A DNA stretch of 64,000 nucleotides from Mytilus edulis (lineage: Eukaryota; Mollusca; Bivalvia; Mytilida; Mytilidae): positions 6,848,207 through 6,912,206 of the forward strand of contig NC_092353.1 in assembly GCF_963676685.1 (NCBI RefSeq), read 5' to 3'. Below the pieces are notes generated by a model, which worked only from the letters and a program-made list of their open reading frames with translations, was not told the origin of the DNA and did no database searches. The position numbers were made by a program, and so were the translations under genes. This document shows positions 12,315 through 23,048 of this stretch, piece by piece (position 1 is the stretch's first letter; every line of letters starts with the position of its first letter).

Positions 12315-13119
12315 CACGGCCGACACTCGGCTAACCGAGAGATTGGTCGGTTAATCTATATTGAGTATGTGGCTATATGGGCGATTGGTCTGTTAATCGG
12401 GTTGGTTATACGTCTGTTAAGAGTAAAACGCTTAATTTAATGTTAAACTCTATTAAATATACAGATTTTTGGCATGTTATAAGAACCAAATCAAAAAAAG
12501 AAAAGTGTCTGACAAAATGATATCTATCATAGAACATTTTGCACTTGTAAAAACATTTCTTAGTCTGCGCAGTTTTCAGTAAAACTAAAAGGCGTCGCGC
12601 AAGTATGTAGTATTTATGCTTATACGCATAGCAATTTTTTTAATAAAGGCGAAACAAACAAATTTAGATATTATTTAAATGACAAAAAATAGTACTGTGT
12701 TTCTAAAAAATGAATTGACATTAGTAAATATTTCATAATTGTAAAATAACGTGAATAATACCACGTTTTAGTGAAAATTATGGGAATAAAGTCTGTTAAT
12801 GGGTTGGTCAATTGAAATTGTGTCAGTTAAGAGTTATTTAGCCACGACAATATTTTGCTACCTTTATATTTTCCCCTTGAAAAATTTAAGAATGAGATGT
12901 TCCTGAGGGAACAAAATTGACAATTCGGTGCCACAGTATCCTAGAAAGAGCATTTTTATTTTGACTTTCTTTGCATTTTATTGAAGGGTGTGTCACTTCA
13001 ATATAGCGTGATATGGATTGGCCTCTGGAATATGCATGAATTTTTAATTGACGTTTTCAATCAGCCTTAATTTTTGTGTCTGTTCGAAGTAGCACGTTCT
13101 TAATTCCGACTGAAAGTGT

Positions 13120-13757
13120 CTTTCTAATACAACACAGGGTACATATAACGTGTTCTCGTTCACATATGAACATGTGTACGGATTGATAGTTTAGTCTTAG
13201 TTGCATGATATTTTTATTAGTTGTTAGTGGCTTTGAACTAGCTGTCAGATAACTGCGAGTACTCTCAGATTTGTTCATTGTGTCGTTTTGTGTCGGGATG
13301 TATATGTACCGGGCCACGTCCACTTGTATTTTTGTCCATCTGATGACTTAAGCCTTTTTCAACTGATTTTTATAGTTCGTTCTTATGTTGTACTGGTATA
13401 CCAGTCCAAGGTTAGGGGGAGGGTTGGGATCCCGCTAACATGTTTAACCCCGCCACATTATTTATGTATGTAACTGTCCCAAGTCAGGAGCCTGTAATTC
13501 AGTGGTTGTCGTTTGTTTATGTGTTACATATTTGTTTTTCGTTAATTTTTTTACATAAATAAGGCCGTTAGTTATCTCGTTTGAATTGTTTTACATTGTC
13601 TTATCGGGGCCTTTTATAGCTCACTATGCGGTATGGGCTTTGCTCATTGTTGAAGGCCGTAAGGTGACCTATAGTTGTTTTAAAACGTCTGTGTCATTTT
13701 GGTCTTTTATGGATAGTTGTCTCATTGGCAATCATAACAAATCTTCTTTTTTATATG
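13120..13757 (-). repeat. Dispersed repeat R1, reverse copy inside the 12.3-15.4 kb element
   Basis: Reverse-oriented copy with the blocks 'AACATGTTTAACCCCGCC', 'CCAAGTCAGGAGCCTGTAAT', 'GGGGCCTTTTATAGCTCAC' and 'GTTGTCTCATTGGCAATCAT' in R1 order. It ends at TCTTCTTTTTTATAT. The ORFs within it on both strands are not protein-like. Confidence 0.8.
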
Positions 13758-13968
13758 ATATTTGTCACTGGACGTTTAATCCTAATTCGTCAGCATCTTC
13801 CAATTGGTTCTTCTCTTCTATTACTTAATCATATGTTGTTTACAAATCACTCTAAAGAAGTAAACGGAAAGGAAGGAATGCAGCTACATTTGGTTATTTT
13901 AAGTTTCAATTCATTTTATTCCGTTTAGTTCCTTTCTATATAAGTGCAGAGGAAAACTACAGTTGTCT

Positions 13969-14187
13969 ATGGTGGCCGGTAAATTACATTTCGCGTTTTC
14001 GCGATTTCGCCTTTCATATTCTATGAAAAAAATCGCGAAGTCAAAAAGGCGAAGTCGAAAACGAGAAATGGGTTTCGCGTTTTCGCGTTTTCGTCTTCGC
14101 AATTTCGCGTTTTCGCCATATAGAATATATATGAAAGGCGAAAACGCTAAAGCGCTAAAACGCAAAATGGAATTAACCTGCCACCAT
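13969..14187. mobile_element. 219-bp palindromic MITE rich in TTTCGCG
   Basis: It begins ATGGTGGCCGGTAAATTACA and ends with the near complement AATTAACCTGCCACCAT. Between these ends, TTTCGCG/CGCGAAA units alternate on both strands. Because of the palindromic composition both strands stay open as Arg/Phe-rich ORFs, but neither is a protein. It is nested in the 12.3-15.4 kb element. Confidence 0.75.
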
Positions 14188-15602
14188 TGTTGTCCGCATG
14201 TAAACTTCTAGAATTTGTCCCCAATATAAGTACATCGCAATCCGTTACTGTTTCAACAGTCATCGGTGTTTCATGTATGTATTCTTAAACAAGTATTATT
14301 TTTCTTTCGTTTTTAGCAATGTATCACTCTCTACTGTCCTTATATAATATTCTATATTCTGCGTTTCCATCCAGATTCTCGTGTATACCATGAGGGTCCG
14401 GATTGGGGGTATATAATTGTTTATTTCTGTATTCTTTAAATTATTATGTCATTTTTTTCTACATTTTATTTTTGTCTTACTCTTTATTCTTTCTTTATTT
14501 TTCATATTTTGTCATCCCAATATGTTTTACTTACTGATGTTTAGTTACATTACGACGCTTATCTCTAATTTATATACTGGTTACCGATGTAGATGACAAA
14601 TTTGTGTCATTCATGACAATTAAACAGAATCAATATGATATGTGCGATCATTCTTGGATGAAATTAATATTACTTTAATATTACACTTTTCGAAAACATT
14701 TTTATCAATTTTAAATTTCATGTGTTGTTTCCGTAAATGTTCTGTTTCATTGCTCATGTGTTGTTTTCGTATGTTTTAGCCGCTCGTCTTGAGCCTACTC
14801 ATTTGATCCGATAACACCCCATATAGCAATAAAATTATACTTTTATTGCCATTCATAACTCTTAACAGACCAATTAACAGACCGGGTTTTATACATCCGA
14901 CCCATTAACAGACCAAGTTTTAAATAAAGATTGATTTATGTCACCAAAATACAGATTTTGGTGTAGATTTTTCACACAATGATATCAATATGGTTAACAA
15001 AAATAATGCCTTTCTTTTTTTGATGTTCAAAATATTGAATGCAAGTAAATTTAACCAATGTGTCATTTTGTGTACATTTTATGTGTGTAAAATGTGTATA
15101 AATTTATCGATGAGTAACCCGCCTTTTCATTTTATAGATCGTACATCGAAGCTAGAAAAATAATAATTACACCACTGAATTCAGTACATTGAATTGTTTT
15201 GTTAGACATGAATACTTTTTATGATGAAAATATATTTAGAAAGTTATACAATGAAACATGCTGAACTTTCAATGATTTTCTCGATAACACCTGATTAACA
15301 GACTTTAGCCAACCCGATTAACAGACCAACCGCCGATATAGCCGCATACTCAATATAGATTAACCGACCAATCTCTCGGTTAGCCGAGTGTCGGCCGTGT
15401 ACAGGCATGACAGGTTGTGGAATTTTGTGTTCCTGTTAAAATACTGAATAGCCGGTTTTTTTTCTCTCTCGATGAGTTGACATAATGTTCCAATATATGT
15501 GTTAAACTGTAACAAAAAGCAGAGATACACGATAGTAGATAAGTAATTATTCGTATTTGATATTCAATACAGTTTGAACACAAAAACGTTCATGATTTCA
15601 AT

Positions 15603-15762
15603 TTAAATAAAATTTGAGTTTACTATTTCATACTGTTCATCATCCATCTCTGGTGACGCTCTGTTCAGAGTGTTGTAGTTAAATGTATTTCTTGACTCAG
15701 AAAGGCTGTCGTACTGCGTGTTTCTGTTATCGACGGGACCAGCCGCCTTTATAGATAGTTGT
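15603..15762 (-). CDS. Orphan last exon encoding a tyrosine-motif receptor tail
   Basis: On the minus strand the sequence CTTATTAATTTCAG ends at 15763 and opens a frame. The frame reads AAGPVDNRNTQYDSLSES, then FNYNTLNRASPEMDDEQ and ends YEIVNSNFI at a stop at 15603-15605. Three spaced YxxL/V motifs (YDSL, YNTL, YEIV) in an acidic hydrophilic segment are typical of cytoplasmic tails that bind SH2 proteins once phosphorylated. The exon is 160 nt and enters needing two bases from an upstream exon. No matching transmembrane exon was found on the minus strand nearby. It may be the last exon of a gene whose upstream exons lie far away, or a stranded relic. It is too short to appear as a long ORF. 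Confidence 0.55.
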
Positions 15763-16033
15763 CTGAAATTAATAAGAAAAAGATCGAAAACATCAAATCT
15801 TAAACTTATTGTTAACCAAATTTCTAATCAATTGATTTTGGCATTAAAGAAACAAGTTCGGAAAACTTATATTTTTAGCAGTTTTATATTTCCATAAGCT
15901 TTCAACTTAGTAAAACGATAACTCATCGCTGAAACTAATCAAACTACATCTTATATCTTTATAGTATAATTAATCTTATTCCAAAGTAATAATTCTTTTC
16001 TAAATTGTCTGACTCTTAAAAAGACTGGGTTAT

Positions 16034-16193
16034 AGATAATGCATATTTTAAGGTTTTTCTTGTCGTAGAACACACCGAGGGGTGTCAGGATTGATCAAAT
16101 GAAAGACCGACCGAAGGGAGGTCTTTCTTTGGGCAATCCTGACACCCCGAGGTGTGTTCTACGACAAGAAAAACCTTAAAATATGCATTATCT
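16034..16193. repeat. Near-perfect palindrome with 60-bp arms
   Basis: 16034-16093 and 16134-16193 are reverse complements with only a 3-base mismatch block (ACACCGAGGGG against ACACCTCGGGG). The 40-base loop has an inner 8-bp stem, GAAAGACC/GGTCTTTC. It lies about 250 bases upstream of the tyrosine recombinase start. It could be a small mobile palindrome or a regulatory or recombination site. Confidence 0.9.
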
Positions 16194-16384
16194 GACTTAT
16201 ATACCGTCGAAAAATATTTTGTTTTTTTACAATTTTGCAGAAATTTCTATCCTATCTTACCGATCATTAAAGTGGGAGATTCTGCTCAAATTATTTTGGT
16301 TATAACCACGCCTAACATTTAAATTATAATGTATATGCAAATAAGGTGAAAATAATTCACTAAAATAAAACTCACTAATTAAGA

Positions 16385-16392
16385 TATAAAAG
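16385..16392 (+). promoter_or_regulatory. Candidate TATA box of the tyrosine recombinase gene
   Basis: TATAAAAG lies 49 bases before the ATG at 16441. Its match to consensus is good, but the A+T-rich background makes chance hits common. Confidence 0.35.
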
Positions 16393-16440
16393 TGTGTTAT
16401 CATTGTCCAGTTATATTAAAAGTAAATCCGCATTACGACC

Positions 16441-17384
16441 ATGGATGATATAGATTTGTTAGAGTGGGACCCGATTTTTCTTACGCAAAGTTCGTATTCT
16501 CAAGTAAGTGAGGAAAAAGAAAGTGACATTCTAAGTTATTTTGATTTAAAACCAAGTGATAATGATTTGGAAATTACCCGTCATCAGTTTAGACACGGTC
16601 AACCAGAGACAGTTAAATCCCTTCAAAACAAGATAGAGGAATCGGTGCCGAAAAATTCAGTCAAAAAATATAAATGGGGTTACAATGCTTTCAATAGTTG
16701 GCAAGCCGAGCGCCGTTTACGTCCGATATCAGATAATTTAGGAATTCCTCCGAATTGTTTGCAAAAGGATTTGGTACACATGGACAAAACAGAACTGTCC
16801 ACTTCATTACAATATTTCATAGCAGAGGCAAAAAAAAAAGACGGAGGTACATATCCGTCCAATAGTATTTATGATCTGTTTTCCTCAATACAGGGATATA
16901 TTCGCCATCAGAAATCGTCCAGTATTAACTTCTTCACGGATCCCGAATTTCTTAGGGCTAGACAAGTGTTAGATGCTATCATGAAAGAAAGGGCAACTGA
17001 AGGTCTCGGTGCAAATTCGCGCAAGCAGGCTGATGTGATATCGGTAGATGAAGAAAAGTCATTATATGATAAGGGTATCCTTGGCGTGGATAATCCCCAA
17101 CAACTTCTAGACACATTGCTTTATTTATGTGGTTTACATTTTGCATTAAGGGGAGGCACTGAACACCGACGGCTCAGACTTAATTTCAATCCGCAAATAA
17201 CCGGCCCGTTTCAAGATAAGGATGCTAAATTGAGATATCTATTGTACAAAGAGGATGTTTCAAAAGCTAACGCGGGTGGCCTAAAGCACAGAAAAGTTGT
17301 TCCAAAATGTGTCCGAGCATTTGAAAACCCAGAAAACAGAAATAAATGTATTGTAACAGTATTTGAAAAGTACAAGTCACTTTG
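16441..17384 (+). CDS. Crypton/KIAA1958-type tyrosine recombinase, exon 1
   Basis: First exon of a three-exon gene (with 18082-18314 and 18767-18990) encoding 466 residues. Residues 1-60 form an acidic lead. About residues 70-190 resemble the SAM-like DNA-binding region of DUF3504 proteins: KYKWGYNAFNSWQAERRL, then LSTSLQYFIAEAKKKDG, then YDLFSSIQGYIRH. The catalytic domain begins with LLYLCGLHFALRGGTEHRRL, in which Arg237 is the first catalytic arginine. The exon ends at CTTTG|GTAAGT in phase 2. This family comprises Crypton transposon recombinases and their domesticated descendants (KIAA1958, QRICH1 and ZMYM proteins in vertebrates). It should cut and rejoin DNA through a tyrosine. No breaks are seen. 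Whether it is a mobile copy or a domesticated gene is open. Confidence 0.85.
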
Positions 17385-18081
17385 GTAAGTAGCTTATTAT
17401 TTATTAATAACTTTAAAAAAAAAAATGGGGCAGTTATTTAACGCGTTAATGCTTTTCAACACTTAAAAAAAAAAACAACCGACAAATGGTATTCCATGTA
17501 CGTTAAAATGAAGATAAAAGAGGGGAGAAGATACCAGAGGGACATTCAAACTCATAGGTAAAAAATGACAACGCAAGTGGTATCACCACCCCCTAATTTA
17601 AAAGCCGTCTCTGTACCGATTTCCTTATACATTAAATTTTCCAATACAAATCCGCCGGATTTCATACTGTTTTCTTTGATATATCTCCTCGTCGTGCTTC
17701 AATGAATATGATAAAATCTGAAATATTTGTTGATCTTATCTAACATAATTTCCTTTTACAGCTTATTTCCTACTTCATGTAGGGTAATACTTTGGTTAGC
17801 TTGTTTGCCCTGTTACATATATTGACAATTGTAGTTGGGATAACTTTCAATCAAATTTAAATATATGCTTGTTTAATAATACTATATTGATTGCAGATGT
17901 CAATCTTAAATACAATGCTTCAGCTTACATTTATACAAACAAATTAAGTAAGCCAGCCAAAGTGTTACTCCACAAGAAATAAGAAATTAGCTGTAATTTA
18001 CCTATGATTAAAATCATCTTTACATTATTACATTATGTGTGTTTGAAGTGAAATTTTACATAAAGTTTTCTTCTATTTCAG

Positions 18082-18314
18082 TCCAGCAAATGGAGGAAAA
18101 GATTGTTTCTACCTAACACCTTTAAAACATATCAAAGATGGACAATGGTATAGCAACAATCCTATTGGACACAACACTTTACAAGGCACTGTGAAACGGT
18201 TGTGCACAAGTATTGGTCTGACAGGAAAGCGCACAAACCATAGCCTCCGAGCATCTGCAGCAACACGCCTTTATAATGCTGGCATAGAAGAACAACGTGT
18301 TGCCGAAACAACAG
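18082..18314 (+). CDS. Crypton/KIAA1958-type tyrosine recombinase, exon 2
   Basis: The acceptor TTCTATTTCAG ends at 18081 and the phase fits exon 1. The exon reads CPANGGKDCFYLTPLKH, then WYSNNPIGHNTLQGTVKRL, then the catalytic box TNHSLRASAATRLYNAG. His368 and Arg371 form the H-x-x-R pair of tyrosine recombinases. It ends GAAACAACAG|GTAATA in phase 1. The 697-base intron before it contains a short R4 repeat piece near 17518-17582 and otherwise nothing. Confidence 0.85.
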
Positions 18315-18766
18315 GTAATATAATAGTAGAATGAAACATTATAATTTCTAGTCTTTTCTTTTCAATATTCTTATTTATCCAACACAAAATGGAATAAAAA
18401 AAAAGCACGAAGGTATTCCTTGTCTGCGTAATATTACCCAATATCTGTTCTTTTCCCCAGTTATTTTCAATTGCTTTAATAGAGAACTGATGATTGTAAG
18501 AAAAATGTATAATTATCTTTGTACAGAGACTTCAGGAAACTTATTATCAAGATAAATGATTGTATCTGTCACGACCCCGATATTTCGGGTAATCAGATCT
18601 ACCATTACTCGTCCGATCGTCTGTTTGTCCGTCATGCTTGAGTTACATTGTACTTCTCTAAATTTTGAATATTATTTCATTTCTTGTATTGTGATTTTGA
18701 ATATGCAGTTCAATAAAAAAAAAAGTGTTAACTTATACACAAAAATAATTAAGCTTTATATTGCAG

Positions 18767-18990
18767 GTCATCGTAGTAATGCAGTTAGAGTATACAAAAG
18801 AACTTCTGCTGATCAACAATTAGAGGCATCGAATATTTTATATGGATTAAGACCGTCAGACGGAAGAAAGAAGGCAAAACCATCAGCAGCTGCGGGTGCA
18901 CCAGTTAGTAGTGTTTCGGTTGAATGTTCAACAGACGAGAGTGACAAGAAAACTGTGACTTGCAACTTTTCTTTAAACTTTTCGTTATGA
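18767..18990 (+). CDS. Crypton/KIAA1958-type tyrosine recombinase, exon 3
   Basis: The acceptor TATATTGCAG ends at 18766. The exon opens GHRSNAVRVYKRTS, in which Tyr402 is the expected nucleophile, 31 residues after the H-x-x-R arginine. A hydrophilic tail rich in Ser, Ala and Lys (GRKKAKPSAAAGAP) follows to the stop at 18988-18990. R, H-x-x-R and Y are therefore all present and the frame is intact across three exons. A longer frame starting at 18556 includes intron sequence and is not the real exon. Confidence 0.85.
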
Positions 18991-19053
18991 TCAATTTATG
19001 TAAAATAAAATGAATTAAATCTGTTAACCAGTTAAAGTAGTTTTTCAATCAGG

Positions 19054-19088
19054 ATAAAATAATGACCTGCCACAGGTCATTATTTTAT
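19054..19088. repeat. Perfect 16-bp-arm hairpin downstream of the recombinase
   Basis: ATAAAATAATGACCTG at 19054-19069 and its exact complement at 19073-19088 flank a 3-base loop, 64 bases past the recombinase stop. It could act in RNA 3'-end folding or be one edge of an element. Confidence 0.8.
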
Positions 19089-19204
19089 GCCTTGGAGCAC
19101 ATTGTATTGAAAAATGGTATCGTCCGGGTTTATTCTGAAAAAGAATGACCTACCGTTCTGAAAGAAAATAACTCCATATAGGTATATAATACGTATTAAA
19201 CTAC

Positions 19205-19345
19205 ATGAATAATATAATTCCAGTCTTTATTTTTCTATGTTGTGTTTTGTGTACTATTGTTTGTCTTTTTCCTTTTATACCATGGCGTTGTCAGTTTACA
19301 TTGATTTATGAGTTTGAATGTCCCTCTGGTATCTTTGGTCCCTTT
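19205..19345 (-). repeat. Dispersed repeat R4, reverse fragment
   Basis: Reverse-oriented blocks 'CCATGGCGTTGTCAGTTTAC' and 'GAGTTTGAATGTCCCTCTGG' match the R4 copy at 57558-57760 (its 'CTGACAACGCCATGG' and 'GGGACAGTCAAACTC'). The 77-codon frame here is fortuitous. Confidence 0.65.
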
Positions 19346-19439
19346 TGTATTAATAATAATTATGACCAATTGTATTTTGAAAATCAAACTAAAGAAAATT
19401 GGTCACTTATGTATTTAAATCCTATTCAATTCATATAAT

Positions 19440-19540
19440 ACGGTATAAAAAGGAGATTTGGTATGATTGCCAATTGAACATAAATCTTAAAAGGACAAAT
19501 ATTATAACCAAGCGGCCTTCAACGTTACCCTTGATAAAGA
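19440..19540 (+). repeat. Dispersed repeat R1, degenerate 5' fragment
   Basis: 'TTTGGTATGATTGCCAATTG' and 'GCGGCCTTCAACG' mark a decayed R1 5' end. The segment 19541-19928 shows nothing else recognisable except a (TA)n run near 19783-19797. Confidence 0.5.
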
Positions 19541-19928
19541 AATAATAGTCAAATATGGTATAAAGATTGATTCTGGTTCATTCTTAAAATTGTAAGCAAT
19601 TTATACTATCAATAATATTTTTCGAAACTTTGTACATTCCCTAATTTAGTTTTAAACTCTATCCATTCTAAAATTGCTTACATCTCCTTTTTAAACCGGA
19701 TCTCCGCATGATGACCTATCTATTAAAATGCATGTTTAGTATACATTCTCTTTGGTTATTTTCCACTCGATGATATCCGCGTATATATATATATATTTAC
19801 TATAGATAATTGAGCTGATCTGTAACAATAACATCTCCATGCCTTATATATCATGTACTGTAGTACGCCACTATATTAAAATTGACGAGGAAAGGTAACA
19901 CACGGCCACTGAAAGCTTTATTTTGAGG

Positions 19929-20095
19929 CCCAGGTGGTCGTGTGGTCTAGCGGGACGGCTGCAGTGCAGGCTATTTGGTGTCACGATATCTCAGTAGCAT
20001 GGGTTCGAAACCCGTCGAGGGAAGAACAAAAAATTTGCGAAAGCAAATTTACAGATCTAACATTGTTGGGTTGATGTTTAGACGAGTTGTATATA
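19929..20095 (+). mobile_element. tRNA-derived SINE
   Basis: A clear pol III head is present: A box TGGTCTAGCGGGACGG near 19943 and B box GGGTTCGAAACCC near 20004, followed by a non-tRNA body ('GCGAAAGCAAATTTACAGAT') and a tail 'GTTGGGTTGATGTTTAGACG'. The head resembles a tRNA with good A/B spacing but lacks a proper cloverleaf end. I recognise the family as abundant in mussels (recall). It abuts the Penelope-like relic directly. Confidence 0.8.
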
Positions 20096-21640
20096 GAAAC
20101 CTACATTGATCAAGGAATTATTCCGAAAGGATTAGTTTTAAAAGCCTCCCCACTTACAACAGGAGAAAAGTCAAACAGATTTTTCAACAGATGGAATAAC
20201 ATTTTATACCACAGTTCTTTTAGTCTGATGGATCTTTTACGTCAAGAAGCAATTCATCAAGTAAATTATTTATGTAAACTACGTGATAATTTGCACTGCC
20301 GATCTCGTGAACAATTGTCTGATCCTAAACTTGACGAAATTCAAATACGTCTTGGTGATATCAACCATATTGAATCACATAAGCTCCACGTCAAACAGAT
20401 TAACAAATTTCAACGTGATGGTGTGCAAATTAACCACTCTTTAATAAGACCCTCTAAAATTCTAATAAAAAGCCCCGAAATCGTAGATTTCAAAGAAAAA
20501 TTCGAGTTCCGACCAATCCCAACAACACCGTTGTCAATTTGAGGACGAAACTAAAGTCTTGTCTAAGGGTTTGAATTTTTGCCCTACTCCCAATAACATA
20601 GATAATATGAAACTGGGAGATGACCTTGATAACTTTGCCAGAACCCTCAGAATCAAAACATATTTTGGTAACAATGATAAAGAGGTGGATAATGAGAAAG
20701 ACTCAGGCACGTCTGACTCGGATGAAGAAATCATAATTCCGCATTTTAAAAAGAAGATTTCATGGATTCCAAAACCTAGTAAATCTGCTACACTGGAAGA
20801 TGTTATCGACAAAACCAAATCGGATGTTGTACATCTAGCAAGCAACAAGTACTCGTCATTTTATAACACCTCTCCTGACGAGAAAAAATGCCATACAATC
20901 GCTGAGAAACCGAGATGATATTGTGATAAAACCAGCAGACAAGGGCAGTGCCGTTGTGATAATGGATAAAGCTAACTACATCGCGGAAGCAGTGCGTCAG
21001 CTCTCTGATGAGAGATTTTATAAGAAGCTATACTATGACCCTACTTCCGAGTTTAGCTCCAAAATTATCACTGCGTTACAAACCATGTACAATGACGGTA
21101 ACATAGATGAGGATACAATTGGTTATTTAAAACCAGAGAATGTCAAGCCTGGTCGATTGTATCTTCTTCCCAAATACACAAGGTTAACAACCCTGGTAGA
21201 CCCATTGTATCCGCAAACGGCCATCCGACTGAGAAAATCTCGGAATTCGTCGATTTTCCTTTAAGATCTCATGTAAAAAATCTTCCTTCCCACATTCAGG
21301 ACACTACAGATTATCTTCGTAAAATGGAATCCATGAACCCTCTTCCTCCGGAAACCATCCTTGTCATTTTAGATGTCACCTCATTGTATACCAACATACC
21401 TCATGATGACGGCATACAATCTTGTAGGGAAATATGGGACTCGCGCAACATTTTAGAACCACCTACTGAATGTTTAGTCCAGCTGATTACTCTGGTCCTG
21501 AAATGCAACAATTTCACTTTTAATGGTGATCATTATCTTCAAATAAACGGGACAGCGATGGGGACGAAAATGGCACCGTCTTACGTCAATATTTTCATGG
21601 GCACAATTGGAAAAACAAATTATTGCAGCATTTTAAATAC
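20087..21640 (+). pseudogene. Penelope-like retroelement, N-terminal and RT core, broken
   Basis: Four consecutive plus-strand segments (20087-20542, 20559-20918, 20923-21264, 21324-21640) read as one protein separated by frameshifts. The order of motifs is that of a Penelope-like element. An N-terminal region is followed by a KGLNFCPTP motif, then IKPADKGSAVVIMDK, then the RT motif with a catalytic aspartate ([17 protein letters not shown]), then [19 protein letters not shown]. The copy stops right there, before the YxDD box and the GIY-YIG nuclease, and runs into a simple CAATACAATATAATA-like repeat. It is 3'-truncated and non-functional. Confidence 0.8.
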
Positions 21641-22798
21641 AATGCAATACAATGATATACAATACAATATAATAGAACATATTTTAAAATATTAATTATA
21701 AATGTATGTATAAAACACAATCATGAGCTTGTCTGACATGGGTATGACCCCCTCAGTTCTAAAGACTTCTTAATGATATATAACGATTACTTACCTCTTG
21801 ACGATGGTATTATATCAATACTGGAACAAGTATCAATAATACATTCTGAAACTAAAGAAAATCTAGAGTTTTTGTGATTCAATCAAAATAGCAGTAAAAG
21901 ACTTTATTTCATAGTACACTTTTTTACGATCCCCTATCTGTAAAGAAACCAGACGACAAACGAGAAACATAGTTAGTCCTCAATGTCCATTGGCAAATAT
22001 CTGAGGCATGCTATCTAAAACTCAAACCCGTTAATTAACGATCTGATTTGGTAAATTTTGATAGTTTGGTGAACTGAGAGAAAAAGGTATTTATTTTTCT
22101 TATGTTTGTGTTTATAACGCCTCTTTTAAGCACTGCTTTTGGTTTTTTTATATCGCACCCAGTTTTTATTGGTGGTGGAAGCAGGGTGGCCGGAAAAACC
22201 ACCGACCTTCGATAGGAAAACTACCAATTCTAGGCAAATAAGATTGAAGACGACAGCACTCACAACATCAGTGTTGACTGGCTAGTGATTCTACAGTAGT
22301 AAGTCGACAACCGAAGCTCCGGAATGAAAGAGGGATAGATACGACTTGATAATCATTGCATAAGTTGAAAGGATAAGAGATATTTTCAGCAGGGCATTTA
22401 TAAAACACAAAATGATAGAGAATGTACATATATTATTTGGACAAGACAACACACTAAAGGTCCATTAAGCAGAAAAAGGATGTAAGTAAAACTCTGCCTC
22501 ATGTATGGAATATTGATAAAAATTCGGAAAATTATCATTAGAACATTATTTACAATAAAGTTTTGAACTTGAATACATTTATTTATAAATTTACTTTTAG
22601 AATATTCTTATACCCCACTACTAAAAGTATCTGTATTTTGGTATTCCTATTGTTTCTCGGAGTTCAGATTCAGTAAAAAGTTCTTATCTCTTGATACCCT
22701 GTATATCTTAAATTGTTAACACAATTTTACTTACTTTCAGGTTAGGATGTGTATAGGTATTTCGTTATGAACTGTACCATAAAATGCACATCTTTATA
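21641..22798. other. Unassigned stretch with a degraded repeat
   Basis: 21641-21670 is a simple AATACA-type repeat. A decayed repeat-like patch lies at about 22150-22360 ('ACCGACCTTCGATAGGAAAA', 'CAGTGTTGACTGGCTAGTGA'). No coding signal was seen. Confidence 0.45.
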
Positions 22799-22862
22799 AA
22801 ATTGAGAATGGAAATGGGGAATGTGTCAAAGAGACAACAACCTGACCATAGAACAGACAACA
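22799..22862 (+). repeat. Dispersed repeat R5, fragment
   Basis: 'GAGAATGGAAATGGGGAATG' and 'CAACAACCTGACCATAGAAC' match in reverse complement the R5 copy at 31930-32065. Only the first 60 or so bases are present. 22863-23048 holds nothing clear. Confidence 0.65.
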
Positions 22863-23048
22863 TTGTAATAATATAGTCTCGATGCACCAGAGATATCGTT
22901 CTTACAGCCAACATTAACGTCTGGTGGCAATACGCAAGTTTCGGGTTCCTGTCTGAGTTATCGTTACTGAATGAAATCTCCGGTCTGAGGTTGCGTTCCG
23001 TGTATTTCTGTACCGGAAGGTGGGACTACTAAGGACGCCTGCGGGAAA

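Larger units (their letters stand above)
12315..15399. mobile_element. 3.1 kb terminal-inverted-repeat element with 5-bp target duplication
   Basis: Arms 12315-12420 and 15295-15399 are inverted repeats about 105 bp long that start CACGGCCGACACTCGGCTAA and differ at few positions. The pentamer TACAG lies directly outside both ends (12310-12314 and 15400-15404), consistent with a 5-bp target duplication. The arms and the subterminal zones carry a recurring motif, TCTGTTAAT(C/G)GG or its complement, near 12345, 12388, 12410, 12790, 14870, 14900, 15295 and 15317. These look like clustered transposase-binding sites. No transposase is encoded. The interior instead holds a reverse R1 repeat and a small palindromic element, so this is a non-autonomous carrier that received later insertions. 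The superfamily is not assignable by eye. Confidence 0.8.

Noticed and set aside
13911..14211. Arg-rich frames on both strands
   Set aside because: Product of the palindromic TTTCGCG MITE; both strands are open for the same compositional reason.
18556..18766. 5' extension of the recombinase last exon
   Set aside because: It reads through intron 2; the splice acceptor at 18766 matches phase and keeps the GHRSNAVRVY motif joined to exon 2.
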